The notes under the pieces: generated by a model
The model's input: the letters and a program-made list of their open reading frames with translations, nothing else
Databases searched by the model: none
Told to the model about the DNA's origin: nothing
Translations under genes and position numbers: made by a program
Assembly (NCBI RefSeq): GCF_014655715.1
Contig: NZ_BNBM01000024.1
Location: forward strand, 62,001 to 126,000
Length of the DNA: 64,000 nt
Source of the DNA: Streptomyces lanatus
GTDB lineage: Bacteria > Actinomycetota > Actinomycetes > Streptomycetales > Streptomycetaceae
Direction: 5' to 3'
In this document: positions 37,256-46,492 of the stretch, piece after piece
Numbering within the stretch: position 1 is the first letter of the stretch
How the letters are laid out: every line of letters starts with the position of its first letter

Positions 37256-39328
37256 ATGAGTGAGCAGCAGCACAGCAACGCCCGGCACCGGTACCGCAGA
37301 GGCCGCAAGGCCCTGGCGATCGGCGTCCCCCTCGCCCTGACCGCCGCCGGCACCCTCGCCTACGGCACCGACCTCGGCCTGTTCGGCGAAGACGCCCAGC
37401 AGCGGGCCTCCGCCACCACCGCCGTGGCTCCCGAATGGGCGGCCGCTACCGCCGACGGGTTCGCCTCCGTCAACTCCCTGGGCCAGAACGGCACTTACGG
37501 CGGCCGTGACGGGCAGATCGTCACCGTCAAGACGCAGGCCGACCTCGAGAAGTACGCCACGGCCACCCAGCCGTACGTCATCGTCGTCGCCGCCACCATC
37601 GACATGAACCCGGTCGGCAAAGAGATCAAGGTTCAGTCGGACAAGACCATCGTCGGGGCGGGGACGGCAGGGCACATCGTCGGCGGGGGTTTCTTCCTCG
37701 GCCAGGGCGTACATAACGTCATCATCCGGAACCTCACCATCCGGGACTCCTACCAAGGCGTCTGGAACGACAAGGACCACGACTTCGACGCCATCCAGAT
37801 GGACGGCGCCCATCACATCTGGATCGACCACAACGATCTGCGGCACATGGCCGACGGGCTCATCGACGTCCGCAAGGACAGCACCGACGTCACCGTCTCC
37901 TGGAACAAGCTGAGCGACAACAACAAGACCTTCGGCATCGGCTGGACCGAGAACGTCAAGACGGACATCACCATCCACCACAACTGGTTCCGCGAGACCG
38001 AGCAGCGCAACCCCTCCACCGACAACGCCGCCCACGCGCACCTCTACAACAACTTCCTCGAGGACGTGGCCGGGACGACCATCAAGTCCTCCTACGGCAA
38101 CTACTCGCGCGGCAGGACCAAGATGGTCCTGGAGAACTCCTACTTCCAGGGCATGAACAACCCCGTCACCAAGGACAGCACCGCCACGCTCGTCCAGAAG
38201 GGCAACACGTTCGTCGGCACGAGTGGTCGTAACGAGAGTGGTGGTACGGCCTTCGATCCCAAGAGCTTCTACGGGTACACGGCCGACAAGACCGCCGACG
38301 TGCCGTCCAGGGTCAAGTCTGGTGCCGGGCCGCGAAGTTCGATCGGTACGACCGCGGCAAGCACCAAAGCCGCCACCACCCTCACCGTCGCCAAGGACGG
38401 CAGCGGCCAGTACTCCACCCTCCAGGCCGCCATCAACGCCGTACCGGCCAACAACCCCTCCCGCGTCGTCATCCAGGTGCAGCCGGGCACGTATCGCGAG
38501 GCCGTCACCGTGCCCGCGAACAAGCCGCACGTGACGATCGTCGGGACCGGTGCCAGCCGTAAGGACACCGTCATCGTCGAGGGGCACGCCGCCGGGATGA
38601 CCAAGCCCGGAGGCGGCACGTACGGGACGCCCGGCAGCGCCACGCTCAGCGTCAAGGCCGACGACACCCAGGTGCGCAACCTCAGTGTCACCAACGACTT
38701 CAACGAGGGTGCCAACCAGTCCCTCAACGGACACCAGGCCGTGGCCCTGCTGACCCAGGCCGACAAGGTGTTCCTCGACAGCCTCATCGTCACCGGCGAC
38801 CAGGACACCCTGGAGATGGAGACGGCCGCGAAGGGCGCCCTCGGGCGGGTCTACGTCAAGAACTCCTACATCCTCGGCAACGTCGACTTCATCTTCGGGC
38901 GGGGTACGGCCGTCGTGGACAGGTCTGTGATCACGCTGCGGAAGCGGTGGGACGGTTCGTCCGCCGGGTATGTCACCGCGCCGAGCACCGAGGCGAACCG
39001 CAAGGGCATCCTCATCACCAACTCGACCGTCAACGGTGATGTGAGCAACGGCAGCTTCTTCCTCGGGCGGAACTGGCACCCGGGTGGTGACACGACCGTG
39101 GACCCGCAGACGACGGTCCGGGAGACCAGCCTGAGCGGGGCCATCAAGTCCACTCCGTGGTCCGACATGGGCGGCTTCCCCTGGAAGGACGACCGGTTCG
39201 CGGAGTACAAGAACACCGGCGCGGGCTCCGGGTCCGCGAGCTCCAACCGGCCCCAGCTGACCGATGCGCAGGCGGCCGGGCAGGAGGTCGCGGACTGGCT
39301 CGGCGACTGGGCGCCGAACGCGTCCTGA
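37256..39328 (+). CDS. Secreted pectate lyase (PL1)-pectinesterase (CE8) fusion
   Basis: 690 residues. A signal region (residues 1-38, twin-arginine-like RRGRKALAIG) precedes a PL1 domain (about 60-350) with the Ca-site pattern DFDAIQMDGAHHIWIDHNDL and catalytic-type Arg251 in EQRNPS. A Ser/Thr/Ala linker (about 355-378) leads to a pectinesterase domain (379-690) with DGSGQYSTLQAAINAVP, Gln494 in GHQAVAL, GDQDTL and Asp544 in VDFIFG. The esterase removes methyl groups, and the lyase cuts the resulting polygalacturonate, so fusion links sequential steps of pectin breakdown outside the cell. Both domains look complete. The adjacent sialidase is convergent. Confidence 0.93.
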   Translation: MSEQQHSNARHRYRRGRKALAIGVPLALTAAGTLAYGTDLGLFGEDAQQRASATTAVAPEWAAATADGFASVNSLGQNGTYGGRDGQIVTVKTQADLEKYATATQPYVIVVAATIDMNPVGKEIKVQSDKTIVGAGTAGHIVGGGFFLGQGVHNVIIRNLTIRDSYQGVWNDKDHDFDAIQMDGAHHIWIDHNDLRHMADGLIDVRKDSTDVTVSWNKLSDNNKTFGIGWTENVKTDITIHHNWFRETEQRNPSTDNAAHAHLYNNFLEDVAGTTIKSSYGNYSRGRTKMVLENSYFQGMNNPVTKDSTATLVQKGNTFVGTSGRNESGGTAFDPKSFYGYTADKTADVPSRVKSGAGPRSSIGTTAASTKAATTLTVAKDGSGQYSTLQAAINAVPANNPSRVVIQVQPGTYREAVTVPANKPHVTIVGTGASRKDTVIVEGHAAGMTKPGGGTYGTPGSATLSVKADDTQVRNLSVTNDFNEGANQSLNGHQAVALLTQADKVFLDSLIVTGDQDTLEMETAAKGALGRVYVKNSYILGNVDFIFGRGTAVVDRSVITLRKRWDGSSAGYVTAPSTEANRKGILITNSTVNGDVSNGSFFLGRNWHPGGDTTVDPQTTVRETSLSGAIKSTPWSDMGGFPWKDDRFAEYKNTGAGSGSASSNRPQLTDAQAAGQEVADWLGDWAPNAS

Positions 39329-39342
39329 GGGGCGTGGGGACT

Positions 39343-39373
39343 GGGCCGGGTGCTCTGCGCGGGCACCCGGCCC
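39343..39373. terminator. Bidirectional terminator between pectinase and sialidase
   Basis: GGGCCGGGTGC (39343-39353) pairs perfectly with GCACCCGGCCC (39363-39373), loop of nine. It separates two convergent genes by 52 bases. Confidence 0.7.
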
Positions 39374-39380
39374 CGGGATA

Positions 39381-41258
39381 TCAGCCGCCCGTGGTCACCT
39401 GATCCAGGGGCAGCCACAGGGTGGTGTTCGTGGACGGGCCGATGTTCGTCTGGCGTACGCGGGTGACCTCGGCGTCGGTCAGGGCCCGGTTCCAGACGCG
39501 GACCTCGTCGATGGCGCCGGTGAAGAACGCCCGGCTGTCCATGCGCTGGCCGATGTGCACGCCGAACGGTGAGGTTCGGCTGACGGATCCGGACACGCCG
39601 GCCGTGCTGATCGCCCTGCCGTCGATGAACAGGGTGAGCCGCCCGCCACCGCGGCGCAGGGCGAGGTGGTGCCACTGGCCGTCGTTGTGCGCGGCGGTGG
39701 TGCTCACGGAAGCCGACCGCACGGTCGTCGCGCCGCTGCGCACCGTCATCAGAGCGCGCACCCGGTTGCTCGCCGGTTCGCCACGCAGCCAGAACTGGGG
39801 TTGGCCGCCGCCGATGCCGCCCATCCACAGCATCGGTTGCTCCCCTGTTCGACTGGTGTAGCGGAACCAGAGCGAAGCGGTGAAGCTCTCGGTGCCGAGC
39901 TTGAGTTGGGAGCGGTGCGGCAGGCGTACGGCGTCGTTGGCGCCGTCGAAGGCCATGGCGCCACCGAACCTGCCGGACGTGGTCGAGGCCCCGCCGAGTA
40001 CCTTCGCGCGCTGTGCGGACGGGGCGCGGTCGGCCGTGGTCGGGTCAGGGCCGCGGCGCGGTGTGAGCCATTCCTCGTTGAACCGGGCGAAGCGGATCTC
40101 GTCGCGGGCGTCGACGGTGCCGCCCTCGTACATCAGGCCCACCACGCCGCCACCGATGCCCACCATGTCGGAGTAGCCCGCCCAGTCCTGGGTCACCACG
40201 GTGCCGCGGTCCACGCTCTCCCAGGTGTTCCCGCCGTCGTAGGAGGAGCGGATCATCATGGTCCGGCGGCGGTCCGGGTCGCCGGGGCAGGACAGCAGCA
40301 TGCGGCTGCCCAGTTGCAGTGTCGACCCCTGGACCTGCGGAGTGTAGAGGTCCGGCAGGGCACGGAACCGGTTGGTGAAGGTCTCGCCGCCGTCCTGGCT
40401 GAAGGTCTGGGTGCGGTGGCCCAGATCGGTGCCGTCCTGCTCGCGGCCGCTGACCAGGATGGTGCCGTCGGTGCGCTCGGTGAGGGTGAGTTCGGAAGGC
40501 TTCTGGCGGAAGGTGCCGTTGGTGGCGATGGGCCAGGAGTCGGTCGCGCGACGTCGCCAGGTGTTGCCGCCGTCGTCGCTGACGATGAGGGCCGCGTGGT
40601 CGTCGGTGACCCTGCTGCCGTTCCAGGTCTCGGCGTTGACGCCGAAGACCAGTCGGCCGGCGCGGCTGCCGCGGGTGAGCTGGATCCCGTGGACGGGGCC
40701 GGTGGCGTACCAGGAGTTCCAGTTCGAGGGCTTGATCTGGGCGCTCAGATTGCGCGGCTGGGTCCAGGTGCGGCCGTCGTTGTCGCTGTACTGCAGGTGA
40801 GGGCTGCGTTGGCACGGGACGGAACAGCTGTTGCCGTTCGTGCTCGCCTGGTTGTGTGTCTGCGGGAGCAGGATGCGGCCGTTGGTCCGGTCCACGACCG
40901 GGGCCGGATTGCCGTGGGTGTTGCCGCCGCCCTCGCTGACGACCTGGAGCGGGCCCCAGGTGCGGCCGCCGTCGGTCGAGCGTTTCAGCACGATGTCGAT
41001 GTCCCCTGCGTCACCGCAGTTGCGCACACGGCCCTCGGCGAACGCGAGGAGCGTGCCTTGCGTCGTCCGCACGATCGCCGGGATCCGGAAGCACGCGTAG
41101 CCCGGATCCTGGGATGCCCTGAAGATGACCTGTTGCTGGAACAGCGGTGCGGCCTTGGCGGGTTGGGCTTGCGCGGAGCCCGCGAGGGCTGCTGCGGTCG
41201 CCATGATGGCACCCAACGCGATTCCGGCTCTCAGACGTTCGCGAAGCTTCAACTGCAT
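39381..41258 (-). CDS. Secreted exo-alpha-sialidase (GH33) with C-terminal LamG domain
   Basis: 625 residues. A signal peptide (cleavage near SAQA, residue 31) is followed by the six-bladed sialidase domain: FRIP at residues 57-60 (arginine-triad member) and five Asp boxes (STDGGRTW, SDNDGRTW, SDDGGNTW, SQDGGETF, SYDGGNTW). From about 430 a concanavalin/LamG-like domain follows (MAFDGANDAVRLPHRSQL, LTLFIDGRAI, FTGAIDEVRVWNRALTDAEV). It releases terminal sialic acids from glycoconjugates; the LamG part may bind carbohydrate. Orientation makes it convergent with the pectinase. A plant-, animal- or soil-polymer-degrading role is inferred. Confidence 0.95.
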   Translation of the reverse strand: MQLKLRERLRAGIALGAIMATAAALAGSAQAQPAKAAPLFQQQVIFRASQDPGYACFRIPAIVRTTQGTLLAFAEGRVRNCGDAGDIDIVLKRSTDGGRTWGPLQVVSEGGGNTHGNPAPVVDRTNGRILLPQTHNQASTNGNSCSVPCQRSPHLQYSDNDGRTWTQPRNLSAQIKPSNWNSWYATGPVHGIQLTRGSRAGRLVFGVNAETWNGSRVTDDHAALIVSDDGGNTWRRRATDSWPIATNGTFRQKPSELTLTERTDGTILVSGREQDGTDLGHRTQTFSQDGGETFTNRFRALPDLYTPQVQGSTLQLGSRMLLSCPGDPDRRRTMMIRSSYDGGNTWESVDRGTVVTQDWAGYSDMVGIGGGVVGLMYEGGTVDARDEIRFARFNEEWLTPRRGPDPTTADRAPSAQRAKVLGGASTTSGRFGGAMAFDGANDAVRLPHRSQLKLGTESFTASLWFRYTSRTGEQPMLWMGGIGGGQPQFWLRGEPASNRVRALMTVRSGATTVRSASVSTTAAHNDGQWHHLALRRGGGRLTLFIDGRAISTAGVSGSVSRTSPFGVHIGQRMDSRAFFTGAIDEVRVWNRALTDAEVTRVRQTNIGPSTNTTLWLPLDQVTTGG

Positions 41259-41499
41259 GGATGGTCCCTCAGTTTGTCTTTACGCCTGCACACCCCATGT
41301 CTCATCTATACACAATTGATGTCATTTGTCCGGAAGTAACACACCGCCGCACGTGGGCCGTTCCCGCAGGGCGGAAAGTCAAAGCCGACACCGGACAGCG
41401 CCAAGGGCGGACCAAGGCTCGATCATGGCTTTCCCGCACCCGGCCATGATTTGGTATCACGAACGGTTGTCCGGTCATTCGGGCGTACGTTCCTGCCTC

Positions 41500-42240
41500 G
41501 TGAACGCTGATAGATCAGTCGGCGCCCGGCCGGCCGCACCCGCCCCGGCCCGCCGCGCACTCCTGCGGTACGGGCTCACCGGAGCCGCGACGCTGGGGGC
41601 CACCGCCGCCCTCGGCACGGCCCCCGCCTCCGCCACCCCCGCCCTGCAGCACCGGCCCGGCACGCCCGACGAGGCGCTGCGCGAGCTCGCCGCGGGCAAC
41701 CGGCGCTGGCGCAACTTCTGCGAGCGGCACCCCGACGAGTCACCGGCCGTACGGCAGGCGCTGACGTCGGGGCAGCATCCGTTCGCCGTCGTGCTCGGCT
41801 GCATCGACTCGCGCGTGCCGCCGGAGCTGGTCTTCGACCAGGGGCTCGGCGATCTGATGACCGTGCGCTCCGCCGGTGAGGTCCTGGACGAGGCGGTCCT
41901 CGGCAGCGTGGCCTACGGCGTGCTCGAACTGGACATTCCGCTGGTCATGGTCCTCGGGCACCAGTCGTGCGGGGCGGTGAAGGCCGCCGTGGAGAGCGAT
42001 GAGACCGGGGAGCGGCTGCCTGCCCATATCCAGTACATCGCCGACCAGATAGCGCCGTACATAGACCACACCGTGGAGGGCAACGCCCGGATCGACGCGA
42101 CCATCGACGCCAACGTCCGCGCCGTCCGCGCCCGCCTCGCCGCCGAGCCCGACCTCGCCGCGAAGGTGACCTCCGGCGAACTCGCCATCGTGGGCGCCCG
42201 CTACGAACTGACGACGCAACGGGTCCACCGGGTCGTCTGA
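41500..42240 (+). CDS. Exported beta-class carbonic anhydrase
   Basis: 246 residues from the GTG at 41500. The N-terminus has twin arginines (Arg18-Arg19, in ARRALLRYG), a hydrophobic helix and an ASA cleavage site near 45, so Tat export is likely. The catalytic part has the zinc ligands Cys101 (GCIDSR with Asp103-Arg105), His154 and Cys157 (GHQSCG). Reaction: reversible CO2 hydration. An exported beta-CA is less common than a cytoplasmic one. It is divergent from the sialidase; the 241-base gap contains AT-rich promoter-like sequence. Confidence 0.9.
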   Translation: MNADRSVGARPAAPAPARRALLRYGLTGAATLGATAALGTAPASATPALQHRPGTPDEALRELAAGNRRWRNFCERHPDESPAVRQALTSGQHPFAVVLGCIDSRVPPELVFDQGLGDLMTVRSAGEVLDEAVLGSVAYGVLELDIPLVMVLGHQSCGAVKAAVESDETGERLPAHIQYIADQIAPYIDHTVEGNARIDATIDANVRAVRARLAAEPDLAAKVTSGELAIVGARYELTTQRVHRVV

Positions 42241-42264
42241 CGCCGGAGCCCGGCGTGCTCGGCG

Positions 42265-42663
42265 CTAGTGGAAGCCGAGCATGCCGGGGGAGTCGATGTC
42301 GACCGTCACCACACCGGGCGGGTAGTTCTGCTCGCGGTCGGTGAGCAGGATCGACATGCCGGTGAACTCGGCACGCGGCAGGGCGCAGTACAGCGCGTGG
42401 CACGTGTCGGCTCCGCCGTAGCCGTCCCGGATCATCGTGCCGACGCTGACCGATGCCACGGTGTCCAGGGGGTCGACGACCACCGAGGAGAAGGCGAGCA
42501 GTCGCCCCGCGGCGCCCGCGTCCTCCGACTCAGCCTGTATGAGGCAGGTGGCGGGAATCCGGAGGAGGTCACCCGGCGTACGGGCCATGTTCCCGGCGAG
42601 GAGGTTCAGCGTCTTGTGCCCGTCGGCGAGGGCACGGGCGGCGCCGGTGTCCAAAATGATCAC
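42265..42663 (-). CDS. PIN-like (VapC-type) toxin candidate
   Basis: 132 residues beginning at GTG 42663 (MIILDTGAARALADG). It carries PIN acidic positions: Asp5, glutamate in QAESED, GADTCHALYCA and LLTDRE. The order and length fit VapC-like ribonucleases. The GTG overlaps the stop of the RHH-like gene (GTGA), the usual coupling of toxin to antitoxin. The fold call is by motif only. Confidence 0.75.
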   Translation of the reverse strand: MIILDTGAARALADGHKTLNLLAGNMARTPGDLLRIPATCLIQAESEDAGAAGRLLAFSSVVVDPLDTVASVSVGTMIRDGYGGADTCHALYCALPRAEFTGMSILLTDREQNYPPGVVTVDIDSPGMLGFH

Positions 42664-42953
42664 GCAGCCGCTCCACGGGCGAGGCTGATCTTCTCGGCAG
42701 CGATCCGATAGATGTTGGCCAGCACGTCGGGCGCCTTGTCGAACTCCTCGTCACTGATGTCGAGGCCGATCTTGTCGCGGACGACCTGCCGGTCGGCCGC
42801 CAACTGCTGGGCGATCTGGTCAGCCGTGAGTTGCTCCGAGGCAAGCTGCTCCACCAGTTGCCCCAAGGTCACCCCCCGCTCCTTGGCCACCTGGGCAAGG
42901 TGGTCGCGGGCCTGCCGGGACACCTGGATGGTCGTGTGCGCGTTCTCTGCCAT
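42660..42953 (-). CDS. RHH-like antitoxin candidate
   Basis: 97 residues from ATG 42953 (MAENAHTTIQVSRQARDHLA). The TTIQVSRQARDHLAQVAKERG start is the ribbon-helix-helix pattern of VapB-type antitoxins, with a helical tail that would wrap the toxin. Partner gene 42265-42663 overlaps it. Confidence 0.8.
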   Translation of the reverse strand: MAENAHTTIQVSRQARDHLAQVAKERGVTLGQLVEQLASEQLTADQIAQQLAADRQVVRDKIGLDISDEEFDKAPDVLANIYRIAAEKISLARGAAA

Positions 42954-43031
42954 GACGCCACCATAGTCATGCCACAGCACCCTGTGCCCCGGGTTTCGGT
43001 GCGACGCACCCAAAGGAGTGACCAGCCGCGC

Positions 43032-44786
43032 TCAGAGCCTCAGCACCAGCGTGTCCTCCGCCCTCGGCCCCGCCAGCCGCGCATACGTCCCACCCCGCCC
43101 CGCCAGTTCCGCGTGCGTCCCCGCCTCCACCAGGCGGCCGTCGTCCACGACCAGGATCCGGTCCGCGTCCGGGGCCAGGGTCAGGTCGTGGGTGATGAGG
43201 ATGGTCGTACGGCCGGACATCAGGCGGCGCAACGGCTGTACGACCTGGCGCGCCGCCACCGAGTCCAGGCCCGCCGTCGGCTCGTCCAGGATCAGGACGG
43301 GGGCGGCGCGCAGCATCGCGCGGGCGATGGTGAGGCGCTTGAGCTGGCCGCCGGAGAGGGCCGCCGTGCCGGGCGCGATCGGGGTGTCGTAGCCCTCGGG
43401 GAGGGCGGTGATGAAGTCGTGGGCCGCCGCCGCGCGTGCCGCCTGCTCGATGTCCGCCTTGCTCGCGCCGGGGCGGCCGCAGGCGATGTTCTCGCGGATG
43501 GTGCCGTTGAGGATCAGCGTCTCCTGGGGGAGCAGGGCGACGTTCTCGCGCAGGAAGTCGAGGCCCATGTCCCGTAGGGGTACGCCGTCCAGGGTGATCA
43601 CGCCGGACGTCGGGTCGTAGAAGCGGGTGAGGAGCTTGGCGGTTGTGGACTTGCCTGCGCCTGACGGGCCTGTGACGACGATCAGTTCGCCGGGGCCCGC
43701 CGTGAAGGTCACGTCGTGGAGCGACCGGCCTGCCGCCCCGGGGTAGGTGAAGGACACCCCGTGGAAGCCGACCCAGCCCCGCACCGGCCAGGGTGCGACC
43801 GGTTCGGCGGGGTCGGTGACTGCCGGTTCGGCGTCCAGGATCTCGCCGAGGCGCTGGGCGCCCGCGGTGGCGGCGGTGAGGGTGAGGCCGAGTTGGCCGA
43901 GGTTGCGGATGGGTGGGTAGAGGTAGCCGACGAAGGCCGCGAAGGCGAGGAGCTGGCCCAGGGTCATGCGGTTCGCCGAGATCTCCCACACGCCCAGGCC
44001 GATGATCGCCAGGACGCAGATCGTCTCCACGACCTCCACGAACTGCTCGTACATCTCGCTGAGCCGCGCGCCCCGCACGGACGCCTTCATCCACGCCCGC
44101 GCCTCGCGGTCGAGCAGCTTCTCCTCGGCCCTACGGCGGTTGTACGCCTGGGTGAGGACGATGTTGCCCAGTGACTCCTCGACGACCGAGGTGATGCCGC
44201 CGTCGGCTACCCGTTCGTCCTGGGAGGCGGTGCGGATACGGCCGGCGAAGCGGCGGGCGGCCAGGAGGAAGAGAGGGGAGAGGAGGAAGGTGGCGAGGGC
44301 GAGGTCCCAGCGGAGGTAGAGGGCGGCGGCGGAATAGAAGAGGGCGGAGAAGGCTGCCGCGACTGTGCCTACGACTCCGGATACGACCATTTCCTCAATG
44401 GCGTCGACGTCTCCCGTGAGGCGTTCGACCAGGTCGCCCTGGCGGTGCTGCTGGAAGAAGTGCGGGGGCATGTCCTGTACGTGCCGGAACACCTTTGCGC
44501 GCAGGCGCAGTACGAATCTCTCGGCGGTCCAGGTGGCCAGTGAGTTGCCCAGGTAGCCGACGAGTGCGCCCAGCGCCGCCACGCCCAGCCAGGCCGCCGC
44601 CGGGCCCCAGAACGCCGACAGTGAACCGGCCTTCAGCGCGTGGTCGGTCAGTTCGGCGAACAGCAGGATCGAGGCGGTCTCGGCGAGCGCGGCGGCGATG
44701 ACGCAGGCCACGATGACCGCCAGCCACTTGCGGTCCCCGCGTGTCAACGGCCAGAAGCGGCGGAAGGCCGTACGCACTTCTCTCAT
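43032..44786 (-). CDS. ABC exporter half-transporter (fused TM and ATPase)
   Basis: 584 residues from ATG 44786, preceded by AAAGGGA; ATG 44816 is an alternative. Six TM helices (about residues 15-300) are followed by the ATPase domain: Walker A TGPSGAGKST, signature LSGGQLKRLTIARAM, Walker B VLILDEPTAGLD. Half-transporters act as homodimers or with a partner to export lipids, peptides or drugs. No partner half-transporter is adjacent; a 41-residue Lys-rich protein gene lies upstream on the same strand. Confidence 0.95.
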   Translation of the reverse strand: MREVRTAFRRFWPLTRGDRKWLAVIVACVIAAALAETASILLFAELTDHALKAGSLSAFWGPAAAWLGVAALGALVGYLGNSLATWTAERFVLRLRAKVFRHVQDMPPHFFQQHRQGDLVERLTGDVDAIEEMVVSGVVGTVAAAFSALFYSAAALYLRWDLALATFLLSPLFLLAARRFAGRIRTASQDERVADGGITSVVEESLGNIVLTQAYNRRRAEEKLLDREARAWMKASVRGARLSEMYEQFVEVVETICVLAIIGLGVWEISANRMTLGQLLAFAAFVGYLYPPIRNLGQLGLTLTAATAGAQRLGEILDAEPAVTDPAEPVAPWPVRGWVGFHGVSFTYPGAAGRSLHDVTFTAGPGELIVVTGPSGAGKSTTAKLLTRFYDPTSGVITLDGVPLRDMGLDFLRENVALLPQETLILNGTIRENIACGRPGASKADIEQAARAAAAHDFITALPEGYDTPIAPGTAALSGGQLKRLTIARAMLRAAPVLILDEPTAGLDSVAARQVVQPLRRLMSGRTTILITHDLTLAPDADRILVVDDGRLVEAGTHAELAGRGGTYARLAGPRAEDTLVLRL

Positions 44787-44820
44787 GAGCGAGTCCCTTT
44801 CCCGGTTCCCGGACATGACG

Positions 44821-44858
44821 GAGGCGGGGTCACCGGAGCACTCCGGTGACCCCGCCTC
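44821..44858 (-). terminator. Strong hairpin between the Lys-rich protein gene and the ABC gene
   Basis: GAGGCGGGGTCACCGGAG (44821-44838) pairs perfectly with 44841-44858, an 18-base stem with a very short loop. It ends the transcript of the small gene before the exporter start. Confidence 0.75.
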
Positions 44859-44869
44859 ATCCGTCCGTC

Positions 44870-44995
44870 TCAGCCCTTGTCACCGACCGGGCGGCGCTTC
44901 GGGGCGCCCTTCTTCGCGCAGGGCTTCTTCTTGTTCGCCGGCGCCGGGGCGGGCTTGCGGGTCTTCTTGACGGGGGCGACCTTGTGGAAGCTCAT
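44870..44995 (-). CDS. 41-residue Lys/Pro-rich protein
   Basis: ATG at 44995 with GAGAAGGAGAAAG upstream. The sequence is dominated by Lys, Ala and Pro (KKTRKPAPAPANKKKPCAKK) with one cysteine. It could be a small nucleic-acid-binding protein, or the peptide cargo of the adjacent exporter. No family recognised; RBS and terminator support expression. Confidence 0.65.
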   Translation of the reverse strand: MSFHKVAPVKKTRKPAPAPANKKKPCAKKGAPKRRPVGDKG

Positions 44996-45157
44996 TCGAC
45001 TTTCTCCTTCTCGGTTTTCGTGTCGTTCGCTTTCGACATGGAAAACACTACGGGACACCGGAGACGGAAAAGGCCAAATTCACTTAGACCTCGATGAATT
45101 GAGCCTGAGACTAATTTTCAGGGAAATCCGGGAACTGAACGTGAATTCACACAGGTT

Positions 45158-46381
45158 TTATTTCCGACCGGGTCGGCCCTTTCCGCCTATCGCGAGACCC
45201 GCCCCCTCCAGCCGCACCCTGATCCCGTCCTTCTCCACCCGCACGTCCCGCAGCCGCACCTGCCCGCTGGGCGGCTCGGGCAGCTGGAAGCCCAGGGACA
45301 GCTGGTCGGCGAGGACCGGGCGGGTGAGCCGGGGCAGGGCGTCGAGGAGGGCGGGGTCGAAGCCGAGCAGGGCGAGGATCTTCGGGTGGTCCAGAGCGAG
45401 GTCGATGAGGTTCAGACTCATGGCCTGGCGGACGAAGCGCGGGGTGCCGGTCAGCTCGGTCAGCTTGGCCTCGTTGCGCAGGGCCTCGCGGACCAGGGAG
45501 TCGGGCACGCCGAGGCGCCGTACCACCGACGGGATGGACAGCAGCGCCTTCGCCTTGCGCGTCTCGCGCGTGAGCCGGGCCGCCGAGCCCCGGCTCAGAT
45601 GCAGGCCCTCCTTCGCGCGGGCGCCGGGGCGGTACGTGGCCAGGTCCCCGATGTCCAGGCGCATTCCGCCGATGTGCGTGGCGATGCCGCGGTCGCCCTC
45701 GCGCACGATCCGCGCCTCGGCGCGCAGCCGTAGGTCATGCCCGGCGACCGCGAGCGTGCCGCGCGCCCGCACCCGGTCGCGGCCTTCTCCGGTGAACGTC
45801 ACCTGGGACGCGCCGAGTTCACGGTTGAGGTCGGCGAAGGAGAGCAGGACTTCGCCCTCCAGCTCGGGGACGTCGGCGCCGCGGATGTCGGCCGGGCCGT
45901 CGGTGTCCAGCCGTACGTTTCTCGCGGTCGCCGTCACATGGGCGAGCGAGACCCGGTCGGCGGCCACGTCGGGGACGGTCACCTTGACCGAGTCCAGCCG
46001 TTCGTCGGCGAGTTGGGTGAGGAAGGGGAAGCCGTCGATCTCCACCTCGGGGGCGGCCGCGAGGTGCAGCCGGTCCTTGAGGGTGTCCGCCGCTCTGCGC
46101 TCGGCGTAGAGCAGGGCCCAGCGGTCGCCGAGGGTGAGGAAGGCGGCGAGGACGACGAGGCCGACGACGGCCTTCATGGCGAACGGCAGGCCCGCGAGCC
46201 TGCCGCGCCGTTTGCGGCGACTGCCGCGACGGTGGTTGGGCGGGGCCCAGGGATCTTCCTGGGCCCCTTCCATCTCTATGTCCTCGACGAGGAATTCATC
46301 CAGCGGACCGCGGTCCAGGCTGCCGAGTTCTTCGTAGGGGTTTGTATAGGGATGCGCCGTTATCTGGTGGGGGGAACGCAT
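45158..46381 (-). CDS. Large DUF2993 (LmeA-like) membrane-anchored protein
   Basis: 407 residues. A cytoplasmic tail of about 65 residues, a basic RRGSRRKRRGR, one TM helix (AVVGLVVLAAFLTLGDRW) and the DUF2993 domain with IDGFPFLTQLADERLDSVKV. It is a longer relative of the protein at 24062-24796, with an extra C-terminal region. Envelope lipid function is inferred from LmeA. Confidence 0.88.
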   Translation of the reverse strand: MRSPHQITAHPYTNPYEELGSLDRGPLDEFLVEDIEMEGAQEDPWAPPNHRRGSRRKRRGRLAGLPFAMKAVVGLVVLAAFLTLGDRWALLYAERRAADTLKDRLHLAAAPEVEIDGFPFLTQLADERLDSVKVTVPDVAADRVSLAHVTATARNVRLDTDGPADIRGADVPELEGEVLLSFADLNRELGASQVTFTGEGRDRVRARGTLAVAGHDLRLRAEARIVREGDRGIATHIGGMRLDIGDLATYRPGARAKEGLHLSRGSAARLTRETRKAKALLSIPSVVRRLGVPDSLVREALRNEAKLTELTGTPRFVRQAMSLNLIDLALDHPKILALLGFDPALLDALPRLTRPVLADQLSLGFQLPEPPSGQVRLRDVRVEKDGIRVRLEGAGLAIGGKGRPGRK

Positions 46382-46492
46382 CGGCCCATCCGACCATGTA
46401 CACGCCCCCCACCCGCAACCTCTACCGGAGGTTTGCGATCTAGTTCACGCCACGACAGAAAATTCTGCGTTGAACCAATGCGATGCGTTGAA

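Noticed and set aside
46417..46433. AACCTC/GAGGTT inverted repeat between the 5'-nucleotidase and DUF2993 genes
   Set aside because: Six-base arms are too short to separate from chance.
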